A DNA stretch of 14,907 nucleotides. Source: Bacteriovoracaceae bacterium UBA2428. GTDB taxonomy: Bacteria; Bdellovibrionota; UBA2428. The stretch covers positions 1-14,907 of the forward strand of contig DDRA01000153.1 of assembly GCA_002343545.1 (NCBI GenBank), read 5' to 3'. This document shows, in pieces, positions 6,255 through 12,064 of the stretch; positions within the stretch are counted from its first letter, which is position 1; the number at the start of each line of letters is the position of its first letter. Both the position numbers and the translations under genes were made by a program. The notes under the pieces were generated by a model. The model saw only the letters and a program-made list of their open reading frames with translations. It searched no databases and was not told the origin of the DNA.

Positions 6255-7720
6255 CAGAGCCGGCCCCCTTTGAGCTTGAGGTAGCGGGTCATCGCCTGCT
6301 CGGTGGAGACCTGAAAGCGGAAGGTCTTGCCGCGCAGGTCCTTGCCGAGCCACGCCGCGGACTTTCCGAGCACGTAGCTGTCGACGGCGACCTTGAGCGA
6401 AGCGCGGCGCGGACCCTCGAGACGGCAATCGGGCTGCCCGACGGCCACGAGACGCGCGCCCGAAAGGTGCAGTTCCGATCCGTGGTCCGTGATCGGGTCC
6501 TTCGGGCGAAGGGCCGCGCGGCAGAGCGCCTGCTCGAGATCGCGCATCGGCCAGTCGAGGCCGTGGATGTCGTTGTTGTAGGGAATCGTTAGCAAAAGGC
6601 GCTCTCGCTCCAGGGGACCGGCCGCGAAGCCGGCCTTGACCGCGCCGCTGTTCACGATCGCGACGTCGGCCCGGGTCACGCCCCGGTAAGCGTCCGCGAG
6701 CCAATCCATGACGCCTTCGGCATCCTTCGCTTCCGCGACCTGGGCGACGACTTCCGTCGCCTGCGGCGCGTGCTTGGCGTAGAGCGCGACGATTTCCGCG
6801 TCGAGGCTCTCGTCCTTCGGCGCGGTCGGGCCGAGGGGCACGACTTCCTCGCGCAGCGCGGTCCACTTGCCGTTCGCTTCGATGCGCCACTCGAGACGCG
6901 TGACGTGCTCGCCGAAGGGGCCGGGCTCGAAGACCTTGAGACATCCCAACGCTTCCTGGCGGACCTTATGGTCGTCGCCCTTGAGCAGCGCGAGATTCGC
7001 GCGGCCCGTCCGGGCGCACGCGAGCGAAGCGAACGCGACGTCGTCTTCCCACGGCTGGTGCGTCAACCAAAGGACGGGATGCGAAGCGCCCGCGGGCGCC
7101 ATCTTCTCGAGCGCCGCGGCCGTGGCCGTGCCGCGGAGTTTGAGCCCCTTGCCCGCCTCGCCACGCGTCCAGCCGGCCAGCGTCAGGCGCGCGCCGGACT
7201 TGGCGCCCGTCCACTCGACGCTTTCGACGAGCTTGGGCGAAGCGCTTCCCGAGACCGCGCCGCCCAGCCACGTCGCGCCCGAGGCGTTCAGGATCGCGTC
7301 CATCTCCGCGGCCGGGCGATCAAGTTCGTGGTTGCCGAGCACGGCGTAGACGGGCAGATCGCCGGCGATACGGGCTAAAAGGGGCGCGCACGCGCTTTCC
7401 TTGGTTTGCCGGCAGGGCATCGCGGTTTTTCCGACGAGATCGCCGCCGAAGAGAACGAGCACGTCGGTCTTCGGCCCGGCTTCCCGCTGGGCTTGGCGAA
7501 CGTAGGCCGCCAAGCGGGCGTAGCCCCCACCTTGGGCGCCGCCGCGCAACTGGCCGTGGAGATCCGAGAAATGGAGGACCACGACCTTGGGATCGTTCGG
7601 GCCGGCGTCGACCTTGGGCTGATCCGTGCCTCCGGTCGGGACGCTCGAACAAGCACCCAGGAATGCGGAAAAAAGGTAAAGTCCCCAACCCGACCGGCGG
7701 GCCAAACTCGTGGCGTTCAT
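6254..7720 (-). CDS. 5'-nucleotidase/cyclic phosphodiesterase-family lipoprotein
   Basis: A 488-residue lipoprotein. The signal peptide ends in the lipobox LGAC (21-24), so Cys24 should be acylated. The metallophosphatase domain follows: VVLHFSDLHG (47-56, Asp53/His55), LFGGDLVG (90-97, Asp94), LGNHE (128-132, Asn130/His131), LTHQPWEDD (219-227, His221). Its last motif is KGDDH (247-251), where the family usually has GHxH, so the first His is replaced by Asp249. The C-terminal 5_nucleotid_C domain is also visible (DVAIVNSGAVKAG, 352-364; TIPYNNDIHGLDW, 378-390). Family members hydrolyse nucleotides or cyclic nucleotides outside the cytoplasm; substrate unknown. I chose ATG at 7720 because an extended -10-like element ends 7 bases upstream, although an ATG at 7732 would also preserve the signal peptide. 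It heads the seven-gene operon and ends TGATG-coupled to the next gene. Confidence 0.87.
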   Translation of the reverse strand: MNATSLARRSGWGLYLFSAFLGACSSVPTGGTDQPKVDAGPNDPKVVVLHFSDLHGQLRGGAQGGGYARLAAYVRQAQREAGPKTDVLVLFGGDLVGKTAMPCRQTKESACAPLLARIAGDLPVYAVLGNHELDRPAAEMDAILNASGATWLGGAVSGSASPKLVESVEWTGAKSGARLTLAGWTRGEAGKGLKLRGTATAAALEKMAPAGASHPVLWLTHQPWEDDVAFASLACARTGRANLALLKGDDHKVRQEALGCLKVFEPGPFGEHVTRLEWRIEANGKWTALREEVVPLGPTAPKDESLDAEIVALYAKHAPQATEVVAQVAEAKDAEGVMDWLADAYRGVTRADVAIVNSGAVKAGFAAGPLERERLLLTIPYNNDIHGLDWPMRDLEQALCRAALRPKDPITDHGSELHLSGARLVAVGQPDCRLEGPRRASLKVAVDSYVLGKSAAWLGKDLRGKTFRFQVSTEQAMTRYLKLKGGRL

Positions 7721-7738
7721 GCTAAACACCATACCATG
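7718..7738. promoter_or_regulatory. Compact divergent promoter, likely leaderless on both strands
   Basis: Between the two divergent ATGs lie 15 bases. On the plus strand TG-C-TAAACA (7720-7728) is an extended -10-like element with 7 bases to the pgsA ATG. On the minus strand TG-G-TATGGT (7736-7728) leaves 7 bases to the nucleotidase ATG at 7720. The two hexamers meet at base 7728. The region begins and ends with CATG, so each start codon contributes to the other gene's TG extension. Neither start has a Shine-Dalgarno sequence. With normal -10 to +1 spacing, both transcripts would begin at or next to the A of ATG. No good -35 is seen. Confidence 0.55.
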
Positions 7739-8290
7739 CGAAAGCGCCTTGTAACGGCTCCGAACCTCATCACGTTTTCGCGGGTCGTCCTCCTTCCGCT
7801 CCTCGCTTACATGATCGTGAAGGGCATCGGAGTCTGGGCCGGCCACTTCCTCATCGTCGTCGGGCTCACCGACATCTTGGACGGATGGCTGGCGCGTCGC
7901 ACGAAGCAAGAAAGCCCCGTGGGCGCCCTTTTGGACCCGGTGGCCGACAAGATTTTGCTCTGCGTTGCGGTCATCTTCTTGGTGGCGCGCAACGACCCCG
8001 GCCTCTCACCGACCTTGGCGACCCTCATTTTGGTCCGCGAGTTTTTCGTTTCGGGGCTGCGCGCCGTGCTCGCGAGCTTCGGCGTCGTGATGGGCGCCGG
8101 CCGCGTCGGAAAGATCAAGACTTTCTTCCAGTTCTGCGGGCTCGTGGGCCTCTGCTGGGCGATCGAGTGGAAGCATCCCTTCTTCAGCGTAGGCGCTCTC
8201 GTCTTCTTATGGTCGAGCGTTTTCCTGAGCTACGCGAGCATGCTCAAATACAGTTACATCGCCTACCAAGAACTGAAGTCGAAAATGTAG
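7736..8290 (+). CDS. pgsA: CDP-diacylglycerol--glycerol-3-phosphate 3-phosphatidyltransferase
   Basis: A 184-residue integral membrane protein of usual PgsA length. It carries the complete CDP-alcohol phosphatidyltransferase motif D-x2-D-G-x2-A-R-x8-G-x3-D-x3-D from Asp46 to Asp71 (Asp46, Asp49, Gly50, Ala53, Arg54, Gly63, Asp67, Asp71). The N-terminal NLITFSRVVLLP (10-21) and the later LVREFFVSGLRA (99-110) and GKIKTFFQ (125-132) stretches are typical of PgsA rather than of phosphatidylserine or cardiolipin synthases. It makes phosphatidylglycerol phosphate from CDP-diacylglycerol and glycerol-3-phosphate in the inner membrane. About five hydrophobic helices are visible. A longer upstream reading exists but runs antisense through the lipoprotein gene; ATG at 7736 begins exactly at MRKRLVTAPN, the family start. 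No Shine-Dalgarno site; the -10-like element is 7 bases away. phhA follows 25 bases later with its own promoter-like element. Confidence 0.93.
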   Translation: MRKRLVTAPNLITFSRVVLLPLLAYMIVKGIGVWAGHFLIVVGLTDILDGWLARRTKQESPVGALLDPVADKILLCVAVIFLVARNDPGLSPTLATLILVREFFVSGLRAVLASFGVVMGAGRVGKIKTFFQFCGLVGLCWAIEWKHPFFSVGALVFLWSSVFLSYASMLKYSYIAYQELKSKM

Positions 8291-8298
8291 TCCCGTCC

Positions 8299-8307
8299 TG
8301 CTAGACT
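8299..8307 (+). promoter_or_regulatory. Extended -10-like element before phhA
   Basis: TG-C-TAGACT at 8299-8307 ends 8 bases before the phhA ATG at 8316. There is no Shine-Dalgarno sequence between the pgsA stop and this ATG, and no -35 that I trust. The spacing predicts a leader of about 0-2 bases. Confidence 0.5.
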
Positions 8308-8315
8308 CTTGCTCG

Positions 8316-9086
8316 ATGGAAGCGACGCCCTACTGCCGGGTCACCGAAAAGCCCATCGAGAGCGTTCCCGTCCCGAACTACACGGACGTCGAGCACGGAA
8401 CTTGGAAGCTCCTTTTGGATAAAGCGCTCGGCCTCGTCGAAGGCCGCGCTTGCGCACCGTTCATCGAAGGCACGCGCCTGATCGACTTTCCGCGCGACCG
8501 CATCCCCGCCCTCCGCGACGTTTCCGCTCGTCTGCAAGGCGCCACGGGCTGGAAGCTGACGCGCGTCGAAGGCCTCGTTCACCCAACCGACTTTTTTAAG
8601 CTCCTCGCGCGCAAGATCTTTCCGTCGACGGACTTCATTCGTAAGCGCGAAGACCTCGATTACACGCCCGCGCCCGACATGTTCCACGATCTCTTCGGAC
8701 ACACGCCGCTGCTCACGAACCCGGACTTCACGGAGTTCTTCGAGGCCTTCGGAAAGTACGGCGCCCTCGCCGCGGATAAGTATCCCGAGACGCACCCCGT
8801 GCACGCCCAGCTCCAGCGGATCTATTGGTTCACGGTGGAGTTCGGACTCATCAACACGCCTCAGGGTCTGCGTGCCTACGGCTCCGGAAGCTGCTCTTCG
8901 CCCGAAGAAATGCAGCACTGCGTGAGCGACAAATGCCGCAAGCATCCTTTCGACCTGACGATCATGAGCGAGCGCGATTTTGACATCTGGCACTTGCAGC
9001 ACGATGTCTTCGTGATCGACTCTTTCCAACAGCTCGGCCGCGAATTCCGCGACTGGGCCCAAAAACACGTCGGCGCCCCCGACTAG
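8316..9086 (+). CDS. phhA: Phenylalanine 4-hydroxylase
   Basis: A 256-residue single-domain bacterial aromatic amino acid hydroxylase. The iron site is plain: PDMFHDLFGHTPLL (120-133) gives His124 and His129, and YWFTVEFGL (170-178) gives Glu175, completing the 2-His-1-carboxylate triad. Other family stretches include HGTWK (27-31), FIEGTRLIDFP (49-59) and GLINTPQGLRAYGSG (177-191). The enzyme hydroxylates phenylalanine to tyrosine in the cytosol with tetrahydropterin and O2. The regulatory ACT domain of animal enzymes is absent, as usual for bacteria. I see no pterin dehydratase (phhB) beside it. The start is ATG at 8316 with a -10-like element and no Shine-Dalgarno site. Its TAG at 9084-9086 overlaps the convergent dioxygenase stop through a shared CTAG. 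Confidence 0.95.
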   Translation: MEATPYCRVTEKPIESVPVPNYTDVEHGTWKLLLDKALGLVEGRACAPFIEGTRLIDFPRDRIPALRDVSARLQGATGWKLTRVEGLVHPTDFFKLLARKIFPSTDFIRKREDLDYTPAPDMFHDLFGHTPLLTNPDFTEFFEAFGKYGALAADKYPETHPVHAQLQRIYWFTVEFGLINTPQGLRAYGSGSCSSPEEMQHCVSDKCRKHPFDLTIMSERDFDIWHLQHDVFVIDSFQQLGREFRDWAQKHVGAPD

Positions 9087-9859
9087 GGCACGAAGGCGAA
9101 GCTCGTCAGCGAGATCGTCCCGAGTTCGAAGCCCTCGTGAATCATCGCGAGCCGATCGTCGGCGTGCGTGGCCCCGAGCACGTAAAGCAGCGGCCAAAAA
9201 TGCTCGAGCGAAGGGTGCGATTGACCGAGCGCCTTCTGGGCGTAGAAGCTCGGCGCCGTCAGCGCCGCAAAATCTCGCGCGGCGATGCGATCCATCACGT
9301 TTCGCTCGAAGTCCTCGGCCCACGGATAGGGCGCGCCGCGGTCCGGATTCATCTCGTAGAGATTGTGCACGAGATCTCCGCTTCCCAAAATCCAAACCCC
9401 GCGTTCCCGCAGCGGCGCCAGCGCGCGACCGATCTCGAAACGCTCCGACGGCGCGAGGGCACGGTCCATGCTCAGCTGAAGAACCGGAACGTCAGCTTTC
9501 GGAAAGAGATGCACGAGAACGGACCACGCGCCATGGTCAAGGCCCCAGTCGAGCGTCGTCCCGCGGGCACGCGTTCCCAACAACGCCGATATTTCCCGCG
9601 CGAGCTCCGGCGCGCCCGGCGCGGGGTAGATTTTCTCGTGGAGTTCGCGCGGAAAGCCGCGAAAATCGTGAATGGTTTTGGGGCGCGCCTGCGCGTTGAC
9701 CCACGTGCCCGCGCTTTCCCAATGCGCCGAAACGCAGAGCACGGCCTGGGGCGCCGGCGCGAGCCGTCCTGCTTCGGCCAAACGTCGCGTGTAATCGTTC
9801 GCGGCGAGCGCGTTGAGCGGAGATCCATGGCCGATGAAAAGCGCCGGGGTACGGGACAT
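9083..9859 (-). CDS. ygiD: 4,5-DOPA-extradiol-dioxygenase-like protein (LigB superfamily, YgiD)
   Basis: A 258-residue protein of the class III extradiol dioxygenase family, YgiD/DODA type. Conserved metal-site regions are seen at LFIGHGSP (7-14, His11), CVSAHWES (42-49, His46), GLDHGAW (106-112, His109), GSGDLVHNL (159-167, His165) and SLEHFWPLL (217-225, His220). YgiD opens the ring of L-DOPA at the 4,5 position in vitro; the physiological substrate in bacteria is not settled. It is cytosolic. I chose ATG at 9859 because GAGGAG lies about 8 bases upstream; a GTG at 9862 directly precedes it and is less well spaced. The gene converges on phhA with overlapping stops, so both act on aromatic amino acid chemistry and share a locus, though on opposite strands and so not in one operon. 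Confidence 0.9.
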   Translation of the reverse strand: MSRTPALFIGHGSPLNALAANDYTRRLAEAGRLAPAPQAVLCVSAHWESAGTWVNAQARPKTIHDFRGFPRELHEKIYPAPGAPELAREISALLGTRARGTTLDWGLDHGAWSVLVHLFPKADVPVLQLSMDRALAPSERFEIGRALAPLRERGVWILGSGDLVHNLYEMNPDRGAPYPWAEDFERNVMDRIAARDFAALTAPSFYAQKALGQSHPSLEHFWPLLYVLGATHADDRLAMIHEGFELGTISLTSFAFVP

Positions 9860-10128
9860 CACGTTTCTCCTCGCGACACTTCCCGAACTTTCGCCCGCTT
9901 AGCCGCGTGACGGAAAAAAGTCGCCCTTCACCGTAACTTTATCCCTCTTTCTAAATCTAGAGAAGGCGGATTCATTTCGACGCCTACTCGCATTCCAAAA
10001 TTTCCAGCGCCATTTTGGATTTGGGATCTCGCCCGAAGCCGGATAGTTTGTTTCTCGGATCCGAAGCTTGCGACGGTAGAGACAAAGCCCGGATCCCTCC
10101 CCACGCTCATTCGAGCGAAGGATATTTC
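9860..10128. promoter_or_regulatory. AT-richer divergent intergenic region
   Basis: A 269-base gap, clearly richer in A and T than its surroundings, between the divergent dioxygenase and repeat-protein genes. It holds GAGGAG for the dioxygenase (minus strand, 9868-9873) and GAAGGA (10117-10122) for the repeat protein. An inverted repeat of 7 bases, CCAAAAT (9995-10001) and ATTTTGG (10012-10018), has a 10-base spacer and could be an operator or hairpin. A weak sigma-70-like pair is TTTGGG (10020-10025) and GATAGT (10042-10047), spaced 16. I see no coding potential here; an in-frame extension from 10015 has no ribosome-binding site. Confidence 0.4.
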
Positions 10129-10905
10129 ATGAACGTCCTTTTCAAGTCCGCGATGCTCTCCATGGTTCTGGCCGCCCCGATGGCGAACGTGGCCCACGCG
10201 ATGGGCTCCAAGGCGCCGTCCAACCCCGCCCCGAAGCCGACCCCGACGCCGCCCGCCCAGAATGCCGACGTGATCATCGACCTTGGACTCAACTTGGCCA
10301 TCACCTACGCCAAGATGGATCCTCGCTACGCGACGATCCTCGCCGCGCTCGGCATCAACAACGCGCAGGACTTCAAGGACTTCATCAATTTCAACGGAGA
10401 CGGCACGAACTTCCGCAACGTTATCGCGCGTCTGGCCTTCCTGCAGGCGCAGAGCGATCCCAAGACGAAGGCCGCCCTCGCCCAGCTCGGCATCACCGAC
10501 GAAGCGAGCCTGCGCGCTTTCCTCGCGAGCCAAAGCGGGACGTCGGCCTTCGACATGGTCTTGGGCGTCGCCTTGCAACAGGCCCTCAGCAACCCGAAGT
10601 ACGCCGTTTGGACCCAGCGCCTCGGCGTGAAAGACATCCAGGACCTCAAGAACTTGCTGAAGGGTAACGGGCAGTCCGGCAACCTCATGAACCTCGTGCT
10701 CGTGATCGGTCTCGCTTACGTCGAAGCGAATCCGAAATACGCCCAGTACGTCCCGCTCATCCAAGCCGCGATGACCACCTTGGGCCTGGGTAACGGCGGC
10801 GTCGGGGTCGGCGTGCCGGACTCCTCGGACGACGACATCATCGACCTCGGCGCCTTCGGCGGCATGACGGTCGGCGAAGTCAAAGCCGTGCGCGGCGTGA
10901 AGTAA
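10129..10905 (+). CDS. Secreted protein with four ~46-residue helical repeats
   Basis: I do not recognise this 258-residue protein. Residues 1-24 form a signal peptide (cleavage likely after VAHA), followed by a Pro/Thr/Ala linker (28-45). The body consists of about four related units in which an Asp/Asn-Pro-Lys/Arg turn starts each repeat: DPR at 64, DPK at 110, NPK at 155, NPK at 201, a spacing of 46, 45 and 46 residues. Units 1-3 continue with a helix ending L-G-I/V (74-76, 120-122, 165-167), then D...LK/LR..L (81-84, 127-131, 171-176), and a Gly/Ser/Asn-rich loop. The fourth is degenerate and ends in a Gly/Val tail with an acidic patch (DSSDDD). ATG at 10129 follows GAAGGA by 6 bases. A strong terminator follows. 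It looks like a well-expressed periplasmic or surface protein; function unknown. Confidence 0.75.
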   Translation: MNVLFKSAMLSMVLAAPMANVAHAMGSKAPSNPAPKPTPTPPAQNADVIIDLGLNLAITYAKMDPRYATILAALGINNAQDFKDFINFNGDGTNFRNVIARLAFLQAQSDPKTKAALAQLGITDEASLRAFLASQSGTSAFDMVLGVALQQALSNPKYAVWTQRLGVKDIQDLKNLLKGNGQSGNLMNLVLVIGLAYVEANPKYAQYVPLIQAAMTTLGLGNGGVGVGVPDSSDDDIIDLGAFGGMTVGEVKAVRGVK

Positions 10906-10914
10906 GCTCCGACC

Positions 10915-10933
10915 GGAAACGCGACGCGTTTCC
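10915..10933. repeat. Perfect 9-bp inverted repeat after the repeat-protein gene
   Basis: Bases 10915-10923 (GGAAACGCG) and 10925-10933 (CGCGTTTCC) are exact inverted copies with a single A between them. It lies 10 bases past the stop codon and just before the larger terminator hairpin. It could add to termination or 3'-end stability, and could serve either strand. Confidence 0.55.
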
Positions 10934-10941
10934 TTCCGACC

Positions 10942-10976
10942 GGCCCGGCGTCGCCCCGCGCGACGTCGGGCCCTTT
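10942..10976 (+). terminator. Rho-independent terminator between convergent genes
   Basis: A 13-bp stem (10942-10954 with 10960-10972, one G-U pair) encloses the 5-base loop CCCGC and is followed by CTTT (10973-10976). It closes the secreted repeat-protein gene. The minus-strand copy lacks a good T run, so it would serve the convergent glycosyltransferase mRNA less well. Confidence 0.65.
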
Positions 10977-10988
10977 CGCGCTCGCGGA

Positions 10989-12062
10989 TCAGGCGCGCAA
11001 ACGGTCGTAGGCGGAAAGATAGCCCCGCGCCGTCGCTTCCCAAGTGAAACGCCGCGAGGCCTCGCGCAACACCGAGCCGTAGGCCTTCGCGCGATCCGGG
11101 TCGTTCCGCAACGCCGTCAGCATCGCGAGCAAGCGGTTGCCGCCGTCGTCGAGCGGAAACGCCATCGCCTCGGGAAGTATTTCACGGAAGGGGGGGATGT
11201 CGGAGAGCAAAACGCGAGCGCCCTCGGCCGCGGCCTCGACCGACACGAGTCCGAAGCCCTCGTCCTTCGAAGGCAGCACGACGGCCTCGGCTTCGGCGTA
11301 GAGCCGACGCCGCGCGGCCTCGCCGAGCGAGCGCACGCAGCGAACGCGCGCCCCGAAGCGCGCCCGGATCTGCGCGAAGATCTCTTCGCCCCGGAAGCCC
11401 GGCGCGCCGACGACGACGAAGTTCAGGTCGGGCAGACGCGCCAGCGACTCGATCGCGTAGAGCGTGTTCTTGCGCGGCTCGACGATGCCGACGATCGCCA
11501 CGAAGGGCTTCGCCGCGGGCGAGGCCTCTTCCGTCGCGACGGGCGCGTCCAGGTTTTCGCGACCCCAAGCGACCGCCTCGACGAAGGCCGCGAGCTGCGG
11601 GAGCACCCGCGCCAGATCCGCGGCCACCGCCCGGGTCGGCGTGACGATGCCGTGCGCCCGCGCCAGCGCCTTGCGGAGTTTCGGGGCCTGCCGAGCGCGG
11701 AACTTCTCGTCCTGGTACTCGTTCGGCCAAAGCGTCCAGGCGTCGTGAAAGGTCAGCAGGCGACGCCCCGCCCAGAAAGGCGGCATCTTATGATCGAAGG
11801 TGTGCAGGATCGCGCCGCGCTCGCCGCGCAAGGAGCGCCACCATCCGAGATTTTCCATGGCCGCGCCGGCTTCGCTGCCGCGCTGGACGGCGCGGAACTC
11901 GTAGCGGGCGGCGACCGAAGCGTCCTCGCGCGCGAGCCGTTCGAGCGCCAAGTAGGTCCCGTAGGCCGAGCGTCCGATGCCGGTCGAAGGGCCGCGCACG
12001 TAGGGAGTCAGGTCGAGGTACACCCGGGCGCGGCGGACGGCGACGGCGCTCGGGCTCATCAT
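10989..12062 (-). CDS. GT4-family glycosyltransferase
   Basis: A 357-residue GT-B glycosyltransferase. The N-terminal acceptor domain has the Gly-rich turn STGIGRSAYG (26-35) and FHDAW (105-109). The donor domain has VGIVEPRKN (191-199) with Arg197/Lys198, and LPSKDEGFGLVSVEAA (263-278), in which Glu268 and Glu276 form the EX7E pattern that binds the nucleotide-sugar. The C-terminal helix FTWEATARGYLSAY (339-352) is also typical. Such enzymes move sugars from NDP-donors onto lipid, polysaccharide or protein acceptors at the inner membrane face; donor and acceptor are unknown. I start it at ATG 12060-12062, two bases after the prfC stop; a second ATG follows directly. A longer reading to 12251 overlaps prfC and is Arg-rich noise. 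No ribosome-binding site beyond prfC coding sequence, so coupling is likely. Confidence 0.88.
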   Translation of the reverse strand: MMSPSAVAVRRARVYLDLTPYVRGPSTGIGRSAYGTYLALERLAREDASVAARYEFRAVQRGSEAGAAMENLGWWRSLRGERGAILHTFDHKMPPFWAGRRLLTFHDAWTLWPNEYQDEKFRARQAPKLRKALARAHGIVTPTRAVAADLARVLPQLAAFVEAVAWGRENLDAPVATEEASPAAKPFVAIVGIVEPRKNTLYAIESLARLPDLNFVVVGAPGFRGEEIFAQIRARFGARVRCVRSLGEAARRRLYAEAEAVVLPSKDEGFGLVSVEAAAEGARVLLSDIPPFREILPEAMAFPLDDGGNRLLAMLTALRNDPDRAKAYGSVLREASRRFTWEATARGYLSAYDRLRA

Positions 12063-12064
12063 GG

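Noticed and set aside
7721..7909. N-terminal extension of the nucleotidase lipoprotein
   Set aside because: It is highly charged and would bury the signal peptide and lipobox; it also lies antisense to pgsA.
8301..9395. Minus-strand open frame opposite phhA
   Set aside because: phhA has its full iron site, and the minus reading spans both phhA and the dioxygenase end with no domain or start signal.
10020..10050. Possible flagellar-type sigma-28 promoter (GCCGGATAG resembling GCCGATAA)
   Set aside because: It needs an extra base in the -10 and there is no TAAA at the right distance upstream.
9928..11043. Minus-strand open frame opposite the secreted repeat protein
   Set aside because: It crosses the leader, the terminator hairpins and part of the glycosyltransferase; its sequence is His/Arg/Val-rich noise, while the plus strand has a signal peptide and repeats.
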